From contig CAINMV010000014.1 of the NCBI GenBank assembly GCA_903850915.1, forward strand, positions 124,001 to 188,000: a DNA stretch of 64,000 nt. The letters are read 5' to 3'. The notes under the pieces were generated by a model. The model made no database searches, had not been told where the DNA came from, and saw nothing but the letters and a program-made list of their open reading frames with translations. A program made the position numbers and the translations under genes. The DNA comes from an uncultured Bacteroidota bacterium. GTDB taxonomy: Bacteria > Bacteroidota > Bacteroidia > UKL13-3. Shown piece by piece: positions 54,548 through 62,672 of the stretch; within the stretch, counting starts at the first letter, position 1, and each line of letters starts with the position of its first letter.

Positions 54548-55651
54548 ATGCAAATTCCCTACCTTAAACTGCACGCATCAAACCAGGCCATTAAAGCCGA
54601 ATTAATGAAGGCAACCGAGTCCGTTATTGATAGTGATTGGTATGTCATGGGTCGGCATTTGGAGCAGTTTGAAGTAGATTATGCTAGCTTTTCAGGTGCT
54701 TTGTATTGCAAAGGTGTTGCTAATGGTCTCGATGCATTAATACTTTCTCTCCGGGCTTTAAACATTGGTGCTGGAGATGAAGTAATCGTGCCTTCAAATA
54801 CCTATATCGCAACATGGTTAGCGGTTAGCTATGTTGGAGCGGTTCCGGTTCCGGTTGAGCCACGTATTACTACGTATAATATAAATCCAGATATTATAGA
54901 GGCGCATATTACGCCTCGAACGAAAGCCATTTTACTTGTTCATCTTTACGGACAATGCTGCGAGATGGAGGCCATACTTAGTATAGCAAAGCGACATGGC
55001 ATAGCTGTAATAGAAGATAATGCACAAGCACAAGGGGCAACATACAAAGACCTTATTACAGGGAGTTTTGGAAATATAAATGCAACGAGTTTTTATCCTG
55101 CTAAAAATCTAGGTGCTTTAGGTGATGCAGGAGCAATCACAACCAATGATGAAAGCTTAATGCAAAAAGTGGCCACATTGCGAAATTATGGCTCCGAAAA
55201 AAAATACTATAACGAAATCAAAGGAATTAACAGTCGTCTGGATGAGCTGCAGGCTGCATTTTTAAGTGTAAAGTTAAGGTACTTAAAACAACAAAATAGC
55301 CAACGCATGCTTCTTGCTAAGCTTTATCAGGAGCTGCTTCGAGGAGTTGGTGATATTATTTTGCCTCAGCAAGCCCAATATGCTAGCCATGTTTATCATA
55401 TTTTTATGATAAGAACTGCGCGTCGTGATGTATTGCAAGATTACCTAAAAAAGAATGGCGTAGGTACGTTAATTCACTATCCTGTGCCGCCCCATTTGCA
55501 GAAGGCTTATTCCGAACTTGGTTTTCGAACTGGCGCATACCCATTGTCTGAAATAATTGCCAAAACTGGGCTCAGCCTTCCACTTTATCCAGGTTTGAAA
55601 AATGAAGAAATAGATTATGTATGTACAACAATAAAAAAGTTCTTCTCATAA
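54548..55651 (+). CDS. DegT/DnrJ/EryC1-family sugar aminotransferase
   Basis: A PLP-dependent enzyme of 367 aa that aminates keto-sugar nucleotides. The motifs are [43 protein letters not shown] and the Lys of [15 protein letters not shown], which should bind PLP, plus [13 protein letters not shown] closest type within the family (such as FdtB for dTDP-sugars) is plausible but not fixed. I use ATG at 54,548, which gives the standard N-terminus; upstream sequence in frame starts from TTG. Probable role: activated amino sugar for surface glycans. Confidence 0.9.
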   Translation: MQIPYLKLHASNQAIKAELMKATESVIDSDWYVMGRHLEQFEVDYASFSGALYCKGVANGLDALILSLRALNIGAGDEVIVPSNTYIATWLAVSYVGAVPVPVEPRITTYNINPDIIEAHITPRTKAILLVHLYGQCCEMEAILSIAKRHGIAVIEDNAQAQGATYKDLITGSFGNINATSFYPAKNLGALGDAGAITTNDESLMQKVATLRNYGSEKKYYNEIKGINSRLDELQAAFLSVKLRYLKQQNSQRMLLAKLYQELLRGVGDIILPQQAQYASHVYHIFMIRTARRDVLQDYLKKNGVGTLIHYPVPPHLQKAYSELGFRTGAYPLSEIIAKTGLSLPLYPGLKNEEIDYVCTTIKKFFS

Positions 55652-55659
55652 GATTTTCT

Positions 55660-55667
55660 TACTTTTG
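55660..55667 (+). promoter_or_regulatory. Probable -7 element of ald
   Basis: TACTTTTG, a perfect match to TAnnTTTG, ends 27 nt before the ald ATG and 9 nt after the aminotransferase stop. Confidence 0.6.
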
Positions 55668-55694
55668 CGACCTCAAATTTAAAATCTCATCGTC

Positions 55695-56810
55695 ATGATT
55701 ATTGGCTTACCAAAGGAAATTAAAAACAACGAAAATCGCGTGGCAATTACGCCAGCTGGTGTTGCTGAATTTAAAAAGAACGGGCATACTGTTTATGTAC
55801 AAGCTTCGGCGGGTATTGGCAGTGGTTTCGAAGATGCTGACTATACAGCAGCAGGTGCTCAAATATTGACTACAATAGAAGAGGTATATGCTATTGCTGA
55901 AATGATTGTAAAAGTAAAAGAGCCAATTGAAAAAGAATATCCATTGATTAAAGAAAATCAATTGGTGTTTACGTATTTCCATTACGCTTCTTATAAGCCT
56001 TTATTGGATGCCATGTTGAAACAAAAAGGTGTTTGTATTGCTTATGAAACAGTGGAAAGGGCAGATCGTAGTTTACCTTTGTTGGTTCCAATGAGCGAAG
56101 TGGCTGGACGAATGAGTATACAAGAAGGTGCAAAATACCTTGAGAAGCCAATGGGAGGCCGCGGCATACTTTTAGGGGGTGTACCCGGAGTGAAACCTGC
56201 TAAAGTTGTGGTATTGGGTGGCGGTATTGTTGGTACCCAGGCTGCAAAGGTGGCAGCTGGAATGGGCGCAAACGTCGTTATTATGGATATTTCATTAAAA
56301 CGTTTGCGTGAACTCGATGATTTCATGCCTAAAAATGTTCAAACTGTGATGAGTAATCACTATAATATTGTTGCCGAAATTAAGGAGGCCGATCTAGTTA
56401 TTGGAGGTGTTTTAATTCCTGGAGCAAAGGCTCCTCATCTTATTACTCGCGACATGTTGAAATTGATGAAAGCTGGAACTGTATTAGTTGATGTAGCTGT
56501 CGATCAAGGCGGATGTATTGAAACATGCCGTCCGACAACGCATGAGAACCCTACATACGAAATTGATGGAATAATCCACTACTGTGTTGCTAACATGCCA
56601 GGAGCTGTTCCATATACATCAACATTGGCATTAACGAATGCGACCTTGCCTTATGCTATTCAATTGGCAAATAAAGGATGGAAAAAGGCCTGTAACGAAA
56701 TCCCGGAATTGAAATTGGGATTAAATACTATCGGTGATAAAATCGTTTATAAAGGTGTTTCGGATGCTTTCGATATGCCGTTAAGTAATGTAGATGATTT
56801 CTTAAAATAG
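55695..56810 (+). CDS. ald: Alanine dehydrogenase
   Basis: NAD-dependent interconversion of L-alanine with pyruvate and ammonia. The 371-aa protein begins MIIGLPKEIKNNENRVAITP, with the substrate-binding Lys in VKVKEP, the NAD-binding VVVLGGGIVGTQAAKVA (from about 172), VDVAVDQGGCIET and HYCVANMPGAVPYTST. The region usually written YLHLA reads YFHYAS. L-alanine is needed by the MurC half of the fused enzyme. It has its own promoter and is followed by a shared terminator. Confidence 0.95.
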   Translation: MIIGLPKEIKNNENRVAITPAGVAEFKKNGHTVYVQASAGIGSGFEDADYTAAGAQILTTIEEVYAIAEMIVKVKEPIEKEYPLIKENQLVFTYFHYASYKPLLDAMLKQKGVCIAYETVERADRSLPLLVPMSEVAGRMSIQEGAKYLEKPMGGRGILLGGVPGVKPAKVVVLGGGIVGTQAAKVAAGMGANVVIMDISLKRLRELDDFMPKNVQTVMSNHYNIVAEIKEADLVIGGVLIPGAKAPHLITRDMLKLMKAGTVLVDVAVDQGGCIETCRPTTHENPTYEIDGIIHYCVANMPGAVPYTSTLALTNATLPYAIQLANKGWKKACNEIPELKLGLNTIGDKIVYKGVSDAFDMPLSNVDDFLK

Positions 56811-56827
56811 GAATTAGAATCGAATAA

Positions 56828-56861
56828 AAAAAGCCCGTTTGGTTATCCAAACGGGCTTTTT
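56828..56861. terminator. Bidirectional terminator between ald and the TPR gene
   Basis: A perfect 15-bp stem (core GCCCGTTTGG / CCAAACGGGC, with AAAAA/TTTTT ends) and a TTAT loop, between convergent genes ending 18 and 15 nt away. Confidence 0.95.
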
Positions 56862-56875
56862 GTTTAATGGTAAGT

Positions 56876-57595
56876 TTACTTTTCTTCTCCAGAGAGTGCC
56901 TTAGCACGTGCAATATATTTGTCGATATCACGAGCATCGTTTGCTTTTGGATAATCTTTCTTGATGATCTCGTAGCAATTTGCTGCTTTCTTATATTCTT
57001 TTAATGTTTCATAAACTACTCCTGCTTTCATTAAATACATAGGTGTTGTAAAACCATTTGAATGATGAGCTGCTGCTTTTTCATAGTATTTTACAGCATC
57101 ATTATAGGATTCAGGGCCTTTTTCACTATAAGCATCACCAATCATACCCAAGGCTTCAGCTCCTATGATATCATCATCACCATCAAACTTTTTTAGATAG
57201 TCGATGGCTTCATCGAACTTGCCTGTTTTGAGCGATGCCACACCTGCATAGTATCGAGCTAAACTTGCTTGCTTGGTGCCACTAAATTCGTCAATAATCT
57301 CGCTCGCGCTTTTAATCGCTGTAAGTCCTCCCATTTCAGTGCGTCCATTCAATACAATATTGAAGGAGTCTTTTTCAAACATTAATTGCAATTTGAAAAT
57401 TTCGTTTTTAGCTTCATTGTTTTTGCCGTTAATGTAGTAACGATAACCAAAATAAGCAGCAACTAAAGCCACAACTCCGCCTAATATATAGATAAGCATA
57501 CGAGAGTTTTTTTCAACAAACTCCTTTGCTGGTTGTACTCTTTCAATAAGCTCTTCGCCTAAGTTTTCTACATCAAATTCTTTATGGTCAGCCAT
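56876..57595 (-). CDS. Membrane-anchored TPR protein
   Basis: A 239-aa protein with a cytoplasmic N-terminus (about 1-32), one membrane helix (about 33-55, MLIYILGGVVALVAAYFGY) and TPR repeats in the periplasm (about 95-235): SLARYYAGVASLKTGKFDEAI, ALGMIGDAYSEKG and MKAGVVYETLKEYKKAANCY. The layout resembles YfgM-type proteins that associate with the Sec translocon, but identity is not certain. It follows pdhA by 55 nt on the same strand. Confidence 0.82.
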   Translation of the reverse strand: MADHKEFDVENLGEELIERVQPAKEFVEKNSRMLIYILGGVVALVAAYFGYRYYINGKNNEAKNEIFKLQLMFEKDSFNIVLNGRTEMGGLTAIKSASEIIDEFSGTKQASLARYYAGVASLKTGKFDEAIDYLKKFDGDDDIIGAEALGMIGDAYSEKGPESYNDAVKYYEKAAAHHSNGFTTPMYLMKAGVVYETLKEYKKAANCYEIIKKDYPKANDARDIDKYIARAKALSGEEK

Positions 57596-57650
57596 TTTTA
57601 ATTATGTTTAATGATTTTTAATATTTAGTGTTAATTCTTTTTAATTCAAT

Positions 57651-58652
57651 TTATTCCGCAAATGGGTAGTTGGGTTCAGCATAAACATCAGTATATAATT
57701 CTTCAGCTCCCGGGTATGGCGAATTTTCAGCGAATGTAACGGATTCTGCAACAATATTTGCAATCTTTAACTCCATCTCTTCCAATTCGGCATTCGTGAT
57801 ATACTTAAAGTCGAGAATTCGTTGTTTAGTTATCTCTAATGGATCTCGTTCTTTGTATTCCTCCACCTCTTCTTTTGAACGATATTTAGCGGGGTCGCTC
57901 ATACTATGCCCACGATAACGATATGTTCTTATTTCTAAAAAAGTTGGACCATCACCTTTACGAGCACGATTTACCGCTTCTGCAATTGCATTATGCACGG
58001 TTTCACATTGCATTCCGTCAACAGCAGCACTAGGCATATCGTAGGCCAGTCCCAATTTATAGATATCTAAAACGTTGGTTGTGCGCTCAACACTTGTTCC
58101 CATGGCATAACCGTTGTTCTCGCAAATAAATATAACAGGAAGCTTCCAAAGCATCGCCATGTTGAATGTTTCATGCAATGCTCCCTGACGAACTGCCCCA
58201 TCACCCATATAACAAACACAAACGCAATCAGTGCCGTTGTATTTTTCTGCAAATGCAATTCCAGCGCCTAAAGGTATTTGTCCACCTACAATTCCATGCC
58301 CACCAAAAAACCGATGTTCTTTGCTGAACATATGCATTGAGCCACCTTTGCCTTTACTGCAACCAGTGATTTTGCCATACATCTCAGCCATAACTTCGTT
58401 GGCGCTAACGCCACAAGCTAAAGCATGTCCATGGTCGCGATAAGCGGTGATAAGGGAGTCCTCATCTTTACGTATAGCACTCATGGTGCCGGCAATAACG
58501 GCCTCTTGCCCATTATACAAGTGGCAAAAGCCCTTGATTTTTTGCTGTCCATAAAGCTGTGCCACTTTCTCCTCAAATCGTCGTATAAGTAGCATCGACT
58601 CATACCAAGCGATATAAGTTTCTTTACTGAAGTTATTTTTTACTATTACCAT
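57651..58652 (-). CDS. pdhA: Pyruvate dehydrogenase E1 component subunit alpha
   Basis: A 333-aa ThDP enzyme subunit. Motifs are MLLIRRFEEKV, RDHGHALACG, GKGGSMHMF, the ThDP motif from GDG (150-152) to ENN (178-180) with GYAMGT after it, and the phosphorylation-loop type YRYRGHSMSDPAKYR. The conventional NN is intact here, unlike in the fused E1 at 23,438-25,510. E1 beta, E2 and E3 are not adjacent. A perfect promoter lies 17 nt upstream. Confidence 0.95.
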   Translation of the reverse strand: MVIVKNNFSKETYIAWYESMLLIRRFEEKVAQLYGQQKIKGFCHLYNGQEAVIAGTMSAIRKDEDSLITAYRDHGHALACGVSANEVMAEMYGKITGCSKGKGGSMHMFSKEHRFFGGHGIVGGQIPLGAGIAFAEKYNGTDCVCVCYMGDGAVRQGALHETFNMAMLWKLPVIFICENNGYAMGTSVERTTNVLDIYKLGLAYDMPSAAVDGMQCETVHNAIAEAVNRARKGDGPTFLEIRTYRYRGHSMSDPAKYRSKEEVEEYKERDPLEITKQRILDFKYITNAELEEMELKIANIVAESVTFAENSPYPGAEELYTDVYAEPNYPFAE

Positions 58653-58668
58653 TTTTTAAGAAAGTTTG

Positions 58669-58676
58669 CAAAAATA
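58669..58676 (-). promoter_or_regulatory. Probable -7 element of pdhA
   Basis: TATTTTTG on the minus strand, a perfect TAnnTTTG match, ends 16 nt before the ATG. Confidence 0.6.
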
Positions 58677-58751
58677 GCGATTATTAGCAGATAATAAAAT
58701 TCAATGAGAATTTAATTCCAATTGCGCTGAAAATACTATTAAAGTAGCCTG

Positions 58752-59645
58752 CTAGATGAAAAAAAATGGCTTTTTCGCCAAAAAAGGGTAGGTTTTAGGT
58801 GTTGCACCAAAGCCACCGTAAAAGCGGGCAATAGACTGAATTTCAGACCCTTCGAAGTCTAAAGTAAGGTTCGAACTGCTGTGTTCTGTTATCCAATGAT
58901 TGAGTAGAAGGTACATACCTTGGAATTCTTTACCTTCTGGAACAATAAAGTTAAATAAATTGACAAGCTTGGTTGCACTTTTAATATAAAACAGTCCGGC
59001 CATTAGGCTTCCAGATGCTGAGCTGCAGCATAAAAAGTTGCCATCAGGGGAGTTCAATAGCCGTCTCATCAAGTTGTATTCTGAGGTACCCAAAGCAGCA
59101 TCTTTTTTGCCAACGGTTTCTTTAAAGTGTTTAATAAAGCGTTCTGGATCTTTTGATTTCGAAATTACCAAAGTGCCACTTCGCTCATATTCTAATGCTT
59201 TTACGATGTTTCTTTGATGATGTTTGGAGAAATTCGAATATAACTTTTCATAGCTTTCATTTAAGCTGAGTTGGTAGGTTGTTCTTTTCGGCAAGGCCGA
59301 GAAGTAGCTGCTATTTTCAGTGTTAAATTGAAGATATATTTTGTTGAATTTTTTTTGGAGAAACAGAATTACTTCCTCATAATAAATCAAATCCAAGGGC
59401 TGTTTTGAAAATACACCAAGTTGTTGTGTAAATCGCGGCTGTGAAAGGTAATTGAACCCTAGTTTAATCTTTATTGGTAAAGGAATTAGTATCTCATAAT
59501 TACCACCAATTAATGCGCTCCAAGTGGGGCAAACCTCATTAAGCCATGCACTGTTGGCGTAAGGGTTTTCGTTATAGCAAAGCGGAATCATTTTGTCCCA
59601 TTGGGCAAAGTCGATGTCGTTGTGCTTAACAAATTGCAATGGCAT
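58752..59645 (-). CDS. GNAT/FemAB-like acyltransferase
   Basis: A 297-aa protein. The N-terminal half is a non-catalytic-looking GNAT-like domain (SWNL-like NPYANSAWLNEV, LSQPRFTQQLGVF) and the C-terminal half the acyltransferase fold (SKHHQRNIVKA, LMAGLFYIKSATK, LDFEGSEIQSIARFYGGFGATP). The last motif is typical of Bacteroidota proteins related to FemAB or BioF2-type acetyltransferases. The substrate is unknown. It starts within the stop of the MazG-like gene (TAATG), so the two are coupled. Confidence 0.78.
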   Translation of the reverse strand: MPLQFVKHNDIDFAQWDKMIPLCYNENPYANSAWLNEVCPTWSALIGGNYEILIPLPIKIKLGFNYLSQPRFTQQLGVFSKQPLDLIYYEEVILFLQKKFNKIYLQFNTENSSYFSALPKRTTYQLSLNESYEKLYSNFSKHHQRNIVKALEYERSGTLVISKSKDPERFIKHFKETVGKKDAALGTSEYNLMRRLLNSPDGNFLCCSSASGSLMAGLFYIKSATKLVNLFNFIVPEGKEFQGMYLLLNHWITEHSSSNLTLDFEGSEIQSIARFYGGFGATPKTYPFLAKKPFFFI

Positions 59646-59974
59646 TAATATTTTAGTTTGTCATTATTGTGATGGCGGGTAGCATCGCGCTGTGTTTTTT
59701 TTGCAAAGTTCTTTTCAAGGGCCTCAGTTAGGTCTATTCCTGTTTGATTTGCTAAACAAAGTACAATCCACAATACGTCGGCCAACTCATCAGCAAGTTC
59801 TTTTCCATTGTCGCTATCTTTGTATGATTGTTCTCCATAGCGTCGTGCCATAATGCGAGCTACCTCGCCCACTTCTTCCATGAGGAGTGCCGTATTCGTG
59901 AGTTCGTTGAAATAACGAACGCCGATGGTTTTTATCCATCCATCAACTTTTTTTTGCGCTTCTTCTAAGGTCAT
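59645..59974 (-). CDS. MazG-like nucleotide pyrophosphohydrolase
   Basis: A 109-aa helical hydrolase. The metal-binding signature EEVGEVARIMARRYGEQ (Glu-Glu-x-x-Glu) and ELADELADVLWIV (Glu-x-x-Asp) is that of the MazG superfamily, which removes non-canonical or house-cleaning NTPs. It is the middle gene of a three-gene unit, 5 nt after the upstream unknown gene and overlapping the downstream acyltransferase gene. Confidence 0.9.
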   Translation of the reverse strand: MTLEEAQKKVDGWIKTIGVRYFNELTNTALLMEEVGEVARIMARRYGEQSYKDSDNGKELADELADVLWIVLCLANQTGIDLTEALEKNFAKKTQRDATRHHNNDKLKY

Positions 59975-59979
59975 ATCAG

Positions 59980-60471
59980 TTATAAACGAATCAACATTAT
60001 TTTAAAAACAGCAGTGTTGGCATCAACCAGGTGCCAGGTTTTTGATTCAACATATGCAATGCATTTTTTGTCGTTCCATACCCAATCGAAAGTTGTTGGT
60101 GACGAGAAAACCTTTTGATTCGGCGCTCCAAATTCATGTTTCACGCGTTTGAAAAGTTTTTTAACTTGCTTCTCATCCGTGGCAGTTATTGTAAGTTCTT
60201 GACAAGTGCTGTCTGTTTTGCTAATTCGAGCTTCAACCTTACCCACTAACATACGTTTAAATTTAACATTTTTGAATGTGGAATAAAAGTAAGGTTCTGT
60301 TTTGGTGGTAAACATTACTTTTACCAATGATTCATGTTTTTCACCCACATTTAAACTTTTGATGCTGGTAAATTTTACATGTTGTGATTGTAATGAGGTG
60401 AAAATGCAAGCGAAAACACCGTTGACGATGAAGAAAAATATAATTTTGGTTTTCTTAAGAAATACTTTCAT
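59980..60471 (-). CDS. Exported protein of unknown function
   Basis: A 163-aa protein starting MKVFLKKTKIIFFFIVNGVF, a signal sequence cut near LQSQ, then a charged beta-rich domain with one short C-terminal Trp-rich patch (FDWVWNDKK, KTWHLVD). No family is recognised. It is the first gene of a unit with the MazG-like and acyltransferase genes. The start overlaps the start region of the divergent plus-strand gene at 60,428. Confidence 0.65.
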   Translation of the reverse strand: MKVFLKKTKIIFFFIVNGVFACIFTSLQSQHVKFTSIKSLNVGEKHESLVKVMFTTKTEPYFYSTFKNVKFKRMLVGKVEARISKTDSTCQELTITATDEKQVKKLFKRVKHEFGAPNQKVFSSPTTFDWVWNDKKCIAYVESKTWHLVDANTAVFKIMLIRL

Positions 60472-61129
60472 GTTGCAAATCTGCATATTTTTTTGCACAA
60501 TAACGACCATCGTTCAGTCGCAAGATTTACCTCTTCTGGATAGCATCCGATATGCTATGAAGTCGCGACCTATACTAACGGGAGGGTTCGATAATAAAAA
60601 TACTTTTGTAAGTGGTAGCGGCGCACCCATCAATGGCCTCGAAATTGGCGTTAGTTTCGGCAGTAAAATTAGCTACATGGTTGGTTATTATTTTTTAAAG
60701 AAGCCGATTGAGGGTATAGCGACATTAAATAGAGGTACCATGCATGAAATAACGTATGCTACTAAAGTTCAATTTAGCTATTTCAGTTTTATAGCAGAAT
60801 ATACACTTTATAAAAAAGGACGCTGGTCTGTTTATATGCCTTTGCAGCTGGGCATTGGAAAGGCAAGCAAACGTTACTTCGAAAAAAATATTGAAGCTTT
60901 CCAAAAGCAAAATAATATTCTTCCAATAGAATTATCTGTCACAGGCAATTATAGAATTTGGAAATTCGTTGGCGTTAGTGGTGGCTTGGGATGCCGAACG
61001 GCATTGGGTGCAAACATCATCAAAGATGAAGATTTTAGTGGGTTAACGTATAGCTTGGGTGTGAAAATCTGGTTTGGCGACTTATGTCAAATACTCTTAC
61101 CCAAATGCCAGTTTTGTGATTATCTTTAA
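60428..61129 (+). CDS. Outer-membrane-like exported protein of unknown function
   Basis: A protein of about 233 aa with signal sequence from MKKNIILVFLRN to IVQSQ and alternating hydrophobic segments typical of a small beta barrel: NGLEIGVSFGSKISYMVGYYF, VQFSYFSFIAEYTLY, WSVYMPLQLGIG and VSGGLGCRTALGA. No family is recognised. Two starts are possible, 60,428 (better signal peptide, used here) and 60,470. The second shares CATG with the ATG of the opposite-strand gene. Either way the 5' ends of the two genes overlap in antisense. Confidence 0.65.
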   Translation: MKKNIILVFLRNTFMLQICIFFCTITTIVQSQDLPLLDSIRYAMKSRPILTGGFDNKNTFVSGSGAPINGLEIGVSFGSKISYMVGYYFLKKPIEGIATLNRGTMHEITYATKVQFSYFSFIAEYTLYKKGRWSVYMPLQLGIGKASKRYFEKNIEAFQKQNNILPIELSVTGNYRIWKFVGVSGGLGCRTALGANIIKDEDFSGLTYSLGVKIWFGDLCQILLPKCQFCDYL

Positions 61130-61158
61130 TCCAGAAATTGCCACGTAGATCCAAAAAA

Positions 61159-61392
61159 CTATTGAACTTCTTCAAAGTCAATATATTCGTCATCATTTCC
61201 GCTGACGTTATTTTTCTTTGTTTTTTGCTTTTCTTTCGGGGTTTCAGGTATAGGAGGATTGAAGCCTTCAAATCCTGGTCCATGTCGTTTTAAGAATCGT
61301 TTTAACATGAATGGCAATACCAATGGCACAATCCACTGGAATAATAAGCGCAACGCCAGCAGAACAATTAAAATCAGTAGGATCGTTTGCAT
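61159..61392 (-). CDS. Small membrane protein, DUF4834-like
   Basis: A 77-aa protein with one or two N-terminal hydrophobic segments (about 2-32), a basic stretch KRFLKRHG, and a charged C-terminus (ending DDEYIDFEEV). This matches the general pattern of the Bacteroidota DUF4834 proteins, which are small and of unknown function. It has its own promoter (61,405-61,412). Confidence 0.7.
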   Translation of the reverse strand: MQTILLILIVLLALRLLFQWIVPLVLPFMLKRFLKRHGPGFEGFNPPIPETPKEKQKTKKNNVSGNDDEYIDFEEVQ

Positions 61393-61404
61393 AACTCTTT
61401 ACTG

Positions 61405-61412
61405 CAAAGGTA
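61405..61412 (-). promoter_or_regulatory. Probable -7 element of the DUF4834-like gene
   Basis: TACCTTTG on the minus strand, a perfect TAnnTTTG match, ends 12 nt before the ATG. Confidence 0.6.
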
Positions 61413-61471
61413 TTACGTTTTTTTGACATTGCCTTTGTTGGAAAAATATTATTAATGTTTGAGGCATGTAT

Positions 61472-61479
61472 TATCTTTG
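61472..61479 (+). promoter_or_regulatory. Probable -7 element of the oxidoreductase gene
   Basis: TATCTTTG, a perfect TAnnTTTG match, lies 62 nt before the ATG at 61,542, giving a leader of about 55 nt with no obvious structure. Confidence 0.5.
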
Positions 61480-61541
61480 TTGCACCTGTTCTAATTGTTC
61501 TATAGATAAAACTATTCTTTAGTCAGGGCACGTCTTTTATT

Positions 61542-62543
61542 ATGAGGAAAATAAAAATAGGCCTTTTAGGTGCTGGGCATCTCGGTAAAATTCATTTGCG
61601 GTTATTAAAAGAAATTGCAGATTTTGAAGTTATTGGATTTTATGATGCGAACGCCGCCATTGCTGCTAAAGTTGAAGAAGAGTTTAATGTTACAGCTTTT
61701 CGAAGTGCAGAGGAGTTGATTTCTGCCTGCGAGGCGATAGATATTGTAACACCAACAATTTATCATTTTCAGGAGGCACAGAGAGTACTCGCGGCATGTA
61801 AACATTTGTTTATTGAAAAGCCAGTTACAAGCAATAGTGAAGAAGCTAAGGTATTGCAAGGCATGGCTATTGATGCTATGGTAAAGATACAAATTGGCCA
61901 TGTAGAGCGTTTTAATCCGGCCTATCTTGCAGCATCTACTTTGGGTTTAAATCCAATGTTCATTGAGACACATCGATTAGCGGAGTTTAATCCACGTGGC
62001 ACTGATGTTCCGGTAGTTTTGGATCTTATGATTCATGATATTGATATTATGCTTCATCTTGTGAAGTCGAAAGTGAAGAGTGTTTCAGCAAGTGGCGTTG
62101 CGGTAATAAGTAATACGCCTGATATAGCCAACGCAAGAATTGAATTTGAAAATGGTTGCACCGCTAACTTAACGGCAAGTCGGATAAGTATAAACAACAT
62201 GCGAAAAACTCGTTTGTTCCAGAAAGACGCCTATATATCGATCGATTTTTTATCAAAGAAAATCGAGGTTTTCTCTTTGCATGATGTTGTTGGTGATGAT
62301 GACGCTTCTGGATTAATTCTCGATTTAGGAGAGGATCGCAAGAAGAAAAAAATTGAATTTGCTGCCCCTCCGGTTTTTCCTACCAATGCAATCAAAACAG
62401 AATTAGAGTTATTTGCAAAGAGTATACTAAACGACACGCCAACATCGGTTACTATTGATGACGGGGTAAATGCCCTTGTGTTGGCTGAACAAATTATGGA
62501 GAAGGTCGCGCAAAATTCCCAACGAGCAAACCTAGCTACATAA
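61542..62543 (+). CDS. Gfo/Idh/MocA-family oxidoreductase
   Basis: A 333-aa NAD(P)-dependent oxidoreductase. The Rossmann start is IGLLGAGHLGKIHLR (about 6-20), followed by IDIVTPTIYH, the family motif LFIEKPVT (about 89-96) and the catalytic region VVLDLMIHDIDIMLH. The substrate (usually a sugar or sugar acid) is unknown; the VERFNPAYLAA segment is common in the Bacteroidota members of the family. Transcribed alone from its own promoter. Confidence 0.92.
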   Translation: MRKIKIGLLGAGHLGKIHLRLLKEIADFEVIGFYDANAAIAAKVEEEFNVTAFRSAEELISACEAIDIVTPTIYHFQEAQRVLAACKHLFIEKPVTSNSEEAKVLQGMAIDAMVKIQIGHVERFNPAYLAASTLGLNPMFIETHRLAEFNPRGTDVPVVLDLMIHDIDIMLHLVKSKVKSVSASGVAVISNTPDIANARIEFENGCTANLTASRISINNMRKTRLFQKDAYISIDFLSKKIEVFSLHDVVGDDDASGLILDLGEDRKKKKIEFAAPPVFPTNAIKTELELFAKSILNDTPTSVTIDDGVNALVLAEQIMEKVAQNSQRANLAT

Positions 62544-62672
62544 TATTTTAAAAGTTAAGGATTAATTCAAATTACTCAATTCAAGTCTCGATGTCGCTTA
62601 AGTCTATTAAAAAATTGCGGAATTTCAGTCGCATTTTTTTTAAATTATAATTTATGTTGCTTGCAAAAACGA

